In this document: positions 5,788 to 12,361 of the stretch, piece after piece
Layout of the letters: every line of letters begins with the position of its first letter
Numbering within the stretch: the first letter of the stretch is position 1
Origin: Deltaproteobacteria bacterium
GTDB taxonomy: Bacteria > Desulfobacterota > DSM-4660 > Desulfatiglandales > HGW-15
Direction: 5' to 3'
NCBI GenBank assembly: GCA_021737245.1
Contig: JAIPEI010000058.1
Coordinates: 1-12,748 of the forward strand
DNA length: 12,748 nucleotides
The notes under the pieces: generated by a model
What the model saw: the letters and a program-made list of their open reading frames with translations, nothing else
Database searches by the model: none
What the model was told of the DNA's origin: nothing
Translations under genes and position numbers: made by a program

Positions 5788-5810
5788 AAAGTATTTTACA
5801 GGAGGTGACC

Positions 5811-6371
5811 ATGGAGGCCAAGCAACCCCCCCCGCTGGGCGAGATATTGCGGCGGGCCAGAAAGACCAAACGAGTGTCCCTGGAGCGGCTGGCGGCCGGG
5901 ACCGAGCTCAGCGTCAGCTTCCTGAGCCAGCTGGAGTGCGGCAAGGCGAACGTATCCGTCGAAAACCTGAAGAAGATCACCAGGTTTCTCGACATCCGCA
6001 TCGCTCCCCTCTTCGGCGAGGAGGACAGCGCGGCCCTGGGCAAGGTGACGAGGAAAGGCGAGGGCCTTCCCTTCACCCTTGAGGGCTCCTCGGCCTATTG
6101 CGAGGCCCTCATTCAGAAGAGCAACGCCGACCTCCAGGCCACGTTCTACGTCAACCCGCCCGGCGAGGGACGCAAGGTGCCGTTCGGTCACGTGGGGGAG
6201 GAGATGCTCTACGTGATCCGCGGCGAGGTGCTGTTCCACTTGAACGACGAGGAGCACCATTTGTACGAGGGCGATCTGATTCACTACCGGAGCGAGGCGC
6301 TCCACAGCTGGACCAACCCGGGCAAGTGGGAGAGCGTGGTGCTGGTGGTGAACACCCCGCCCAGCTGGTAA
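5811..6371 (+). CDS. XRE-family regulator with C-terminal cupin domain
   Basis: A 186-residue HTH_3 plus cupin_2 transcription factor. The DNA-binding part is about residues 9-64, with RRARKTKRVSLERLAAGTEL, SVSFLSQLECGKANVSVENL and a following helix. A linker leads to the cupin (about 110-182), with the FGHVGEEMLYVIRGEV strand and EGDLIHYRSEALHSW, which carries His residues in the usual binding pocket. Such proteins sense small molecules and control catabolic or stress operons. AGGAGGTGA (5800-5808), nearly perfect, fixes the ATG at 5811; the open frame extending upstream to about 5070 has no ribosome site or family similarity. The FAH-family gene begins 15 bp downstream, so it likely regulates the following operon, activating or repressing it in response to its substrate. 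Confidence 0.92.
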   Translation: MEAKQPPPLGEILRRARKTKRVSLERLAAGTELSVSFLSQLECGKANVSVENLKKITRFLDIRIAPLFGEEDSAALGKVTRKGEGLPFTLEGSSAYCEALIQKSNADLQATFYVNPPGEGRKVPFGHVGEEMLYVIRGEVLFHLNDEEHHLYEGDLIHYRSEALHSWTNPGKWESVVLVVNTPPSW

Positions 6372-6386
6372 GGGAGACAAGAGATC

Positions 6387-7373
6387 ATGCAGGACAAACC
6401 GTTTTCACTGGTGACCTACCGATTCCACGGGGAGAGCCGGGTCGGCCTGGTCAAGAACGCCCGGGTCCGGGAGATTAACCTGGCCCTGGAGGAGGAGGCC
6501 GCATCCCGCCCGTCCGCGCCCGGCGAGGAGGCCCCGGTCCGTTCCATGATGGACCTTCTGAACGACTGGGATCGGAAGCTGCCCCGCCTCCGGGCGGCCG
6601 CCGGGCTCCTGGAGAACGTACCGGCGGAGAACCTCCTCGACCTCGAACGGCTGGAGCTTCTCGCACCGGTGCCCGCCCCCGGCAAGATGATGAACGTGGG
6701 GCTGAACTTTTACGACCACGCCGAGGAGATGGGCATGGAGGTCCCCGAGGGCTTTCAACCCAACTTCTTCTGGAAGGGGGACCGGAACTGCATCATCGGA
6801 CACGGTCAGAAGATCCGGCTCTCCTCGGACTACGTGGACTGGGAGGCCGAGCTCGCCGTGGTGATCGGCCGGCCGGCCAGGGATGTGAGCCCGGATGAGG
6901 CCATGGGATGCGTGGCCGGGTTCACCTGTCACAACGACGTGACCGACCGGCGGCTGATGATGCCCGAGGCCGGCCGCCTGGACTTTTTGGCCGGCAAGGC
7001 CCGGGACACCTTCGGGCCGCTTGGGCCGGCCCTGGTGCCCGCGGACCAGGTGCCGGACGTGGAAAGTCTGCGCATCCGCTGCCTGGTGAACGGTGAGAAG
7101 ATGCAGGACACCGGGGTCGACCGGATGATCTGGGGACCGGCCCGATGCATCTCGGCCCTATCGAAGGTGTTCACCCTTCAACCGGGGGACGTGATCGGGC
7201 TGGGGACCGGGGCGGGCGTGGGCTGGACCCGCGGCATGAGCCTCGGGCCGGGCGATCTTTCCAGGGCCGTGGAGCGCATGCTCCAGGGCGGCGGCGTGTT
7301 TCTGAGACCGGGCGACATGGTGACCGTGGACATTCCGGGCGTGGGGTGCCTGGAGAACGAGGTGGAGGCATGA
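6387..7373 (+). CDS. Fumarylacetoacetate hydrolase (FAH) family protein
   Basis: A 328-residue FAH-family enzyme, the family that cleaves C-C bonds in acylpyruvates, hydrates alkenoates or decarboxylates oxaloacetate. The N-terminal segment (1-95) is variable; the catalytic core begins at GKMMNVGLNFYDHAEEM (99-115), with His111 and Glu114 as the candidate catalytic pair. Metal ligands are predicted at Glu153 and Glu155 (DWEAELAVVIGR) and Asp184 (CHNDVTDR). LVNGEKMQD and SKVFTLQPGDVIGLGTGAGVG follow. The usual GTPxGVG loop has Gly in place of Pro (GTGAGVG, 273-279), and about 15 residues more than normal separate it from the final LRPGDMVTVDIPGVGCLENEV. These point to an uncharacterised subgroup with unknown substrate. 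A GGGAG site (6372-6376) precedes the ATG at 6387. It overlaps the aminotransferase start by 4 bp (ATGA). Confidence 0.9.
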   Translation: MQDKPFSLVTYRFHGESRVGLVKNARVREINLALEEEAASRPSAPGEEAPVRSMMDLLNDWDRKLPRLRAAAGLLENVPAENLLDLERLELLAPVPAPGKMMNVGLNFYDHAEEMGMEVPEGFQPNFFWKGDRNCIIGHGQKIRLSSDYVDWEAELAVVIGRPARDVSPDEAMGCVAGFTCHNDVTDRRLMMPEAGRLDFLAGKARDTFGPLGPALVPADQVPDVESLRIRCLVNGEKMQDTGVDRMIWGPARCISALSKVFTLQPGDVIGLGTGAGVGWTRGMSLGPGDLSRAVERMLQGGGVFLRPGDMVTVDIPGVGCLENEVEA

Positions 7374-8542
7374 TGAATGAGAAGAGCAAGGCCCTGGGCC
7401 GGGTGACGCCCATGGTGCAGGAGTCGGAGAGCTCCCCGATCCGCCGCATGATGAAGATGATGGAGGAGCGGTCCGACCTCTTGAACCTCTCCGCCGGGGA
7501 GGCGGCGTTCGACGCGCCCGATACGCTCATCGAGGCGGCGGTGTCGGCCATGCGGGAAGGGCGCAACCGCTACACCTCTACGAACGGGACCCCAGGGATT
7601 CGAAACGCCGTGGCCTCGTTTCTGAAGGCGGAGATGGGCGTGAGCGTGGACCCGGACGAGAACGTGCTCATGACGGTCGGTGGCATGGAGGCCATCTTCC
7701 TGGCCTTTCGCCTCCTCGTGGGGGCCGGCGACGAGGTCCTGCTTCCGGACCCGGGCTGGGGTATCCTGCGGCCCATCACGGATCGGCTGGGCGGGACCCT
7801 GCGGTTCTACCCCCTGAAGAAGGGCGACGCCTGGACCATTGATCCCCAGGCCATCCTGGACAACATAAGCGACACCACCAAGCTGGTCGTGATCAACACG
7901 CCGTCCAACCCCACCGGCGCCACCCTCTCGCGAGAGGGCTACGCGGCCGTGCTGGAAAAGGCGCGGGAGCACGGCGTGTTCGTGCTCTCGGACGAGGTGT
8001 ATCACAACTACGTATACGAGGGCGGGCATGTGAGCGCGCTCCAGTTCGATCACCTGGACCACGTGATCATGGTCAACAGCTTCTCCAAGACCTTTGCCGT
8101 GACCGGGTGGCGTTTGGGCTACGCCGTGGCCCACCCCTGGGTGATCCGGCAGATGAGCGTGTTCAAGGAGACCATCTCTCTCTGCTCCTTCTCCATAGGC
8201 CAGTGGGCGCTGGCCGGGTATCTCGCCGGGAGCCGTCCTTACCTGGACCGCGTCCGCGAGCTCTGCCGGGGCAACATGGAGCGCGTTGTGGAGCGGCTGA
8301 ACGCGATTCCGGGTGTGCGCTGCCCCAAACCGGTAGGCGGCTTTTACGCCTTTGCCGACTTCTCCGGGATCGAGCCCTCGGACGAGGCCCTGTTCCGCCG
8401 CTTCCTGGACGGGGGCGTGGCTTTGGTGCCGGGCGGGTTCTTCGGGTCCCAGGGCGCGGGACATGCGCGGATCATGTTCGCAACCGACCGGGCCCTGATC
8501 GACCGGGCCCTGGATCGTATGGAGGCGGCCCTGGCCTCATAG
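7370..8542 (+). CDS. PLP-dependent class I/II aminotransferase
   Basis: A 390-residue fold-type I aminotransferase, related to aspartate and aromatic aminotransferases. Key positions: RNRYTSTNGTPGIRNAVA (65-82), PDPGW (126-130), NTPSNPTG (176-183, with Asn180), SDEVY (207-211, with Asp208), PLP lysine Lys240 in NSFSKTFAVTGWRLGYAVA, and a C-terminal ARIMFATD that carries the carboxylate-binding Arg. Together with IorAB it would convert an amino acid and 2-oxoglutarate into a 2-oxoacid for oxidative decarboxylation. Substrate range is not readable from sequence. The ATG at 7370 overlaps the TGA of the upstream gene; a second ATG (7373) follows directly, and GGTGGAGG lies upstream. No truncation or frameshift is seen; it ends 23 bp before iorA. 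Confidence 0.93.
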   Translation: MMNEKSKALGRVTPMVQESESSPIRRMMKMMEERSDLLNLSAGEAAFDAPDTLIEAAVSAMREGRNRYTSTNGTPGIRNAVASFLKAEMGVSVDPDENVLMTVGGMEAIFLAFRLLVGAGDEVLLPDPGWGILRPITDRLGGTLRFYPLKKGDAWTIDPQAILDNISDTTKLVVINTPSNPTGATLSREGYAAVLEKAREHGVFVLSDEVYHNYVYEGGHVSALQFDHLDHVIMVNSFSKTFAVTGWRLGYAVAHPWVIRQMSVFKETISLCSFSIGQWALAGYLAGSRPYLDRVRELCRGNMERVVERLNAIPGVRCPKPVGGFYAFADFSGIEPSDEALFRRFLDGGVALVPGGFFGSQGAGHARIMFATDRALIDRALDRMEAALAS

Positions 8543-8565
8543 GCGGGGGCCGCGCTGGAGAACTC

Positions 8566-10500
8566 ATGACGCCGAACCCGTTGAAACGCGTGCTGATGCT
8601 GGGAAACGAGGCCATAGCCCGCGGGGCCCTCGAGGGCGGCATCTCCTATGCCACCGGCTACCCGGGCAACCCCTCCTCTGAGATCCTCGAGACCCTTTTC
8701 AAGTGGAGCGATGCGCACGACGTTGCCGTGGAGTGGTCGGTGAACGAGATCGTGGCCCTGGAGGCTGCGGCGGCATTCGCTTTCTCCGGCAGGCGGGCCG
8801 TGGTCACCATGAAGCAGAACGGGTTGAATGTGGCCGCAGACTTTCTCACCACGGTCTCGTTGGACGAGCTGCCCGGCGGCCTCCTGGTGGTGGTATGCGA
8901 CGATCCGGGGCCGCTCACCAGCAGCAACGAGCAGGACTCCAGGCACTTCGCCAGGATCGCCCAGATCCCCCTGCTGGAGCCCTCCACCCCCCAGGAGGCC
9001 AAGGACATGGCGGTCTACGGCCTCGAGATCTCCCAGCGCTTCGGCTTGCCCTGCATGCTCCGGGCGGTCTCCCGCCTGTCTCACGGTCGCGGTCCTGTAT
9101 CCCTGGGCCCGGTGGCTTCCAAGGGGCCGCAGCCCCGCTTCGACAGGGACCGCCCCAAGGTGGGGCTCCCCTTTCTCGTGACCCGGAACCACGCCAGGCT
9201 GCTCCGGCTTCGGGAGGAGATCCGGGCCGAGTTCGAAGCATCTCCCTGGAACGGGTACACTGGGCCTGAGGGCGTCTCGACCCTGGTTGTCGCCTCCGGC
9301 CTGAGTGCGACCTACGGCCTCGAGGCGATCCAGACCCTGGACCTCGGGGACCGTGTGGGACTCCTGAAGCTGGGGACCACGTGGCCGCTTCCCAGGGAGC
9401 GCATCCTCGAGCGGGTGGGAAGGGCGGACACGGTCTGCTTTCTCGAGGAGGTGGATCCCTTTGTGGAGGAAGGGGTCAAGGTGGTCTGCGCGGAGAACGG
9501 CGACCGCGCGGGCAGAATCCGCTTTCTGGGCAAGAACGACGGCTTCGTGGCCGGACCGGACGGCCCGGGTGTGGGCGAGATGAACACGGACACGGCCCTT
9601 TCGGCCCTGGGGCGGCTCTTTGACCCGGCGCCGGTTCAGGGGGAGCCGCTCCCCGAGGATCTCCTGGCCCGGGCCCGGGACCTGCTGGTCCCCAGGGAGC
9701 TCTCCTTCTGTCAGGGCTGCCCCCACCGGGCGTCATTTTATGCCCTCAAAACCGCCCTGGAGCTGGACGGCCGGGACGGTTTCCTGGTGGGGGACATCGG
9801 CTGCTACGGCATGGCGGCCGGGACCACCGGATTCCAGCAGATCAAGGCGCTCCACTGCATGGGCTCGGGCATGGGGAACGCGTGCGGGTTCAGCCGCCTC
9901 AAGGAGTTCGGCTTTGACCAGCCCGTGGTGGCCGTGGCCGGGGACTCCACCTTCTTTCACGCAGGCCTCCCCGCGTTGGCCAACGCCGTGCATCACAATG
10001 CCGACGCGGTCTTCGTCATCCTGGACAATGCCGTGACCGCCATGACCGGCTTCCAGGTCAACCCGGCCACCCCGGCGGCGGTCTCGCACGGCAAGCGCGA
10101 GCTTCGCATCGAGAACGCGGCGCGCGGCCTGGGGGCCGAGGCTGTGGTGCTGGACCCGGTGGCGGATGTGAACGCCGCTGTGGAGGCGGTGCTCCAGGCC
10201 GTGGAGACCGGCGGCGTGCACGTGCTCGTGTTCCGGCACGGGTGCGCCACCTTTTTCCAGAAGAGGGCCGATCGGAGCGCGCGGCCCCGTGTGTGGGTGG
10301 ACGCGGAAACCTGCCTGGGAGATCAGTGCGGGTGCAATCGGTTCTGCAGCCGCATCCTGAGCTGCCCGGCCATCCTGTTCGATCCGGAGACCGGCGTGGC
10401 CCGGATCGACGAGCAGGTCTGCACGGGCTGCGGGCTCTGCGTGCAGGTGTGCCCCAGGGAGGCGATTCTTCTCGAACGCTCGGAGGACGGCAACCCATGA
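8566..10500 (+). CDS. iorA: Indolepyruvate ferredoxin oxidoreductase, alpha subunit (IorA)
   Basis: A 644-residue catalytic subunit of the thiamine-diphosphate enzyme that oxidatively decarboxylates aryl-type 2-oxoacids to acyl-CoA with ferredoxin reduction. Domains are an N-terminal pyruvate-ferredoxin-oxidoreductase-like region (about 8-165), a middle domain (235-330), the TPP-binding region (380-500) and a C-terminal ferredoxin-like domain (575-636). Visible motifs are SYATGYPGNPSSE, FCQGCPHRASFYALK (381-395), and GDSTFFHAGLP (459-469), with Asn488 closing the TPP motif. Of two cysteine clusters, C619-C622-C625-C629P is a classic CxxCxxCxxxCP, while the other (C583, C588, C590, C594, C600P) has an atypical C-x4-C-x-C-x3-C-x5-CP spacing. 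The ATG at 8566 follows GGAG (8557-8560). It overlaps iorB by 4 bp. It is oxygen-sensitive in known homologues, consistent with an anaerobic host. Confidence 0.95.
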   Translation: MTPNPLKRVLMLGNEAIARGALEGGISYATGYPGNPSSEILETLFKWSDAHDVAVEWSVNEIVALEAAAAFAFSGRRAVVTMKQNGLNVAADFLTTVSLDELPGGLLVVVCDDPGPLTSSNEQDSRHFARIAQIPLLEPSTPQEAKDMAVYGLEISQRFGLPCMLRAVSRLSHGRGPVSLGPVASKGPQPRFDRDRPKVGLPFLVTRNHARLLRLREEIRAEFEASPWNGYTGPEGVSTLVVASGLSATYGLEAIQTLDLGDRVGLLKLGTTWPLPRERILERVGRADTVCFLEEVDPFVEEGVKVVCAENGDRAGRIRFLGKNDGFVAGPDGPGVGEMNTDTALSALGRLFDPAPVQGEPLPEDLLARARDLLVPRELSFCQGCPHRASFYALKTALELDGRDGFLVGDIGCYGMAAGTTGFQQIKALHCMGSGMGNACGFSRLKEFGFDQPVVAVAGDSTFFHAGLPALANAVHHNADAVFVILDNAVTAMTGFQVNPATPAAVSHGKRELRIENAARGLGAEAVVLDPVADVNAAVEAVLQAVETGGVHVLVFRHGCATFFQKRADRSARPRVWVDAETCLGDQCGCNRFCSRILSCPAILFDPETGVARIDEQVCTGCGLCVQVCPREAILLERSEDGNP

Positions 10501-11117
10501 AGGGATCGACCAATGTGGTGATCACAGGCGTGGGAGGCCAGGGCAACGTGCTGGCCGCCCGGCTGCTGGCCGCAGTGGCCCTTGCAGAGGGCCTGGAGGT
10601 CACCGTGGGCGACGTGTACGGCTTGACCCAGCGCGGCGGGTCCGTGGCCAGCCACGTCCGGTGGACCGAAGGACATCCCCTGCCGCCGCTCGTGCCCCAG
10701 GGAGCCCTGGACATCCTGGTGGCGTTCGAGCCCCTGGAGGCCCTGCGCATCCAGAGTCAGTTCGGCCGCCCCGAAACGGCCGCCCTGGTGAACGAGTCGC
10801 CGGTCATGCCCATCGGGGTGCAGGCCGGGCGGTTCCCCTATCCGGACGCGGCCGCGCTGTGGTCGCTTCTCGACCGGATGACCGGGAGCTGCCGCAGGGT
10901 GGCGGGATCCGAGACTGCAAGGGCCCTGGGAAACGTCCAGGCCCTGAACACGGTCATGCTCGGGGCTCTATGCGGCTCCGGCCTGGTGGGGTTCGAGGCC
11001 GGTGCGTTCGAGGAGACCATTCGAAGCGAGCTGCCGGCCCGGTTCGTGGACCTGAACCTGGAGGCCTTCAAGAGGGGTCTGGCGCTGGGCGGCGCCGGCG
11101 GCAAGGCCGCGGAGTGA
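10497..11117 (+). CDS. iorB: Indolepyruvate oxidoreductase, beta subunit (IorB), gamma-domain type
   Basis: A 206-residue subunit of the 2-oxoacid:acceptor oxidoreductase gamma-domain family, partner of IorA in one enzyme. It starts with VVITGVGGQGNVLAARLLAA (7-26), the glycine-rich GxGGQG motif of the family. The TQRGGSVASHVRW segment (44-56) and FEPLEALR (79-86) also match. The length fits single-domain IorB. The ATG sits in an ATGA overlap with the iorA stop (10497-10500), which favours balanced subunit synthesis. No cysteine cluster is expected and none is seen. A 91-bp gap with an unusual paired structure follows it. Confidence 0.95.
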   Translation: MKGSTNVVITGVGGQGNVLAARLLAAVALAEGLEVTVGDVYGLTQRGGSVASHVRWTEGHPLPPLVPQGALDILVAFEPLEALRIQSQFGRPETAALVNESPVMPIGVQAGRFPYPDAAALWSLLDRMTGSCRRVAGSETARALGNVQALNTVMLGALCGSGLVGFEAGAFEETIRSELPARFVDLNLEAFKRGLALGGAGGKAAE

Positions 11118-11208
11118 GGGAAGCAAAACCGCCCAAAAGGGCGGACGATGGTGGACAATGTGCGGCTGTATCTGTGAAGGGCGGTCCGCCCCGCATGAAG
11201 GGAGGGAC
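11118..11208 (+). promoter_or_regulatory. Leader with competing hairpins and a nine-codon ORF
   Basis: Four complementary hexamers occur in order: CCGCCC (11129-11134), GGGCGG (11139-11144), GGGCGG (11179-11184), CCGCCC (11186-11191). The first pair forms a tetraloop hairpin CCGCCC-AAAA-GGGCGG. The second half extends to GGGCGGAC (11139-11146), which can instead pair over 8 bp with GTCCGCCC (11184-11191). The two pairings exclude each other. The loop of the second holds a short ORF (11148-11177) reading MVDNVRLYL, a possible leader peptide. This is a reading by eye, not a folding calculation. Confidence 0.4.
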
Positions 11209-12321
11209 ATGACCATGGGGATCAAAGGATCCCGGGAACTGGTTCAAAACGTGCTTCAGGCCGGGATGTGCATCGGCTGCGGGGCGTGCGTGGAGCTCTG
11301 TCCCTACTTCAGGCATTACAAGGGGCGAACCCTCCAGGTGTTCCCCTGCGACCTGGAGAGCGGCCGATGCTTCGCCTTTTGCCCGAAGATCGAGGTGGAC
11401 CTGGACGCGCTCTCCCGGAGGCTCCGGGGGTGTGCCTACGAAGGCCTCGATCTGGGCGTGTACCGGTCCATCCGGGCGGCCCGGGCAGGGGCCGCCCTGC
11501 CCAAGGCGTCCTTTCAGGGCGGGGGTACGGTGAGCGCGCTCATGGCCTTTGCCCTGGGCTCGGGTGTCACCGACGCGGCCGTTCTCACGGATCGGGAAGG
11601 GGCCTGGCCCCTTCCCAGGATCGTCACGGACGCGCAGGACGTCCTGGCGTGCGCCTCGAGCAAGTTCACGGCCGCACCCACCCTCCAGGCCCTCAACCGG
11701 GCCGTTCGGCTGGGGCACCAGCGGCTGGGGATGGTGGGAACGCCCTGCCAGGTGACCGCCGCGGCCCAGATGAAAGGCGGCCTTGCCTCGCAAGAGGATT
11801 TCCGCGACCCCGTGGCGCTGACAGTGGGGCTCTTCTGCAACTGGGCCCTGGATCCCCGGGCGCTCAATGCGTTTCTCGGCGAACGAGTGGACCTCGACCG
11901 GGTAACGGGCATGGACATCCCGCCGCCGCCCGCGGAGGTTCTGGTGGTCCGGCTCGGAGAGGAATCCCGGGAGATCTCTCTCCAGGAGGTCCGTCCCCTC
12001 ATTCCTGAGACCTGCCGGCTGTGCCCCGACCTGACCTCGGAGTGGGCGGACCTGTCCGTGGGCATGTTCGAGGGAAGGCCCGGCTGGAACACCCTGATCG
12101 TTCGAACGGACAGGGGAGGGGACCTGGTCCGGGCAGCGGAGGAGGCCGGGTACCTCGAGCTCGAGCCCATGCCTGAGGAAAACACCGCGCACCTCGCAGA
12201 GGCCGGCCGAACGAAAAAGGAGCGTGCGTTTCGCACGGCCTTGAGGGAGAATGCGGTCAATCGGGAGAATGGGTGCTCGGTCCTCCGCCTGCCTGCCGAG
12301 GTGGTCGACCGGCTCACCTGA
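11209..12321 (+). CDS. FrhB/FdhB-type iron-sulfur flavoprotein subunit (coenzyme F420 hydrogenase beta-like)
   Basis: A 370-residue member of the FrhB/FdhB family, flavin- and cluster-containing subunits that pass electrons between ferredoxin-like centres and a flavin or F420. The N-terminus has a classic cluster motif C21-x2-C24-x2-C27-x3-C31P, followed by a second group C47, C54, C58P. FrhB-type blocks are FQGGGTVSALMAFALGSGV, SSKFTAAPTLQALN, LGMVGTPCQVT and the late CRLCPDLTSEWADLSVGMF. Whether F420 or another acceptor is used is unknown, and in bacteria of this type many homologues do not use F420. GGAGGG (11201-11206) sits close to the ATG at 11209 (chosen) and better spaced to the ATG at 11215; an in-frame ATG at 11158 adds a cysteine-rich extension (MCGCICEG) without a good ribosome site. 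It likely serves as electron partner of the IorAB enzyme. Confidence 0.85.
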   Translation: MTMGIKGSRELVQNVLQAGMCIGCGACVELCPYFRHYKGRTLQVFPCDLESGRCFAFCPKIEVDLDALSRRLRGCAYEGLDLGVYRSIRAARAGAALPKASFQGGGTVSALMAFALGSGVTDAAVLTDREGAWPLPRIVTDAQDVLACASSKFTAAPTLQALNRAVRLGHQRLGMVGTPCQVTAAAQMKGGLASQEDFRDPVALTVGLFCNWALDPRALNAFLGERVDLDRVTGMDIPPPPAEVLVVRLGEESREISLQEVRPLIPETCRLCPDLTSEWADLSVGMFEGRPGWNTLIVRTDRGGDLVRAAEEAGYLELEPMPEENTAHLAEAGRTKKERAFRTALRENAVNRENGCSVLRLPAEVVDRLT

Positions 12322-12361
12322 TCACTCTCTTCGCAAACCCCTTCACCCAGGGAGACGTGCC

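Larger units (their letters stand above)
4955..5810. other. Large gene-free intergenic region with inverted repeats
   Basis: This 856-bp space lies between the divergent stress gene (minus) and the XRE-cupin gene (plus). I see no gene with a start, ribosome site and family-like sequence. It is heterogeneous: purine-rich GC sequence (5070-5200), then AT-rich islands (5225-5240, 5360-5395, 5585-5640, 5690-5720 and 5760-5800). It holds an 11-bp inverted repeat pair (5203-5294), TCAGGA-T-TCCTGA (5344-5356), a perfect 12-bp hairpin (5524-5554), TTTTTGC-T-GCAAAAA (5703-5717), and a promoter (5756-5787). It probably contains two divergent promoters and possibly a small RNA. Confidence 0.6.

Noticed and set aside
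5070..5810. In-frame upstream extension of the XRE-cupin gene
   Set aside because: No HTH or other family similarity, no ribosome site at the upstream start, and a near-perfect ribosome site fixes the start at 5811.
7145..7369. In-frame upstream extension of the aminotransferase
   Set aside because: It overlaps the end of the FAH-family gene in another frame; the ATGA overlap at 7370 is the better start.
8107..8565. In-frame upstream extension of iorA into the aminotransferase gene
   Set aside because: Overlaps conserved aminotransferase sequence; the IorA N-terminus begins naturally at 8566 with a GGAG site.
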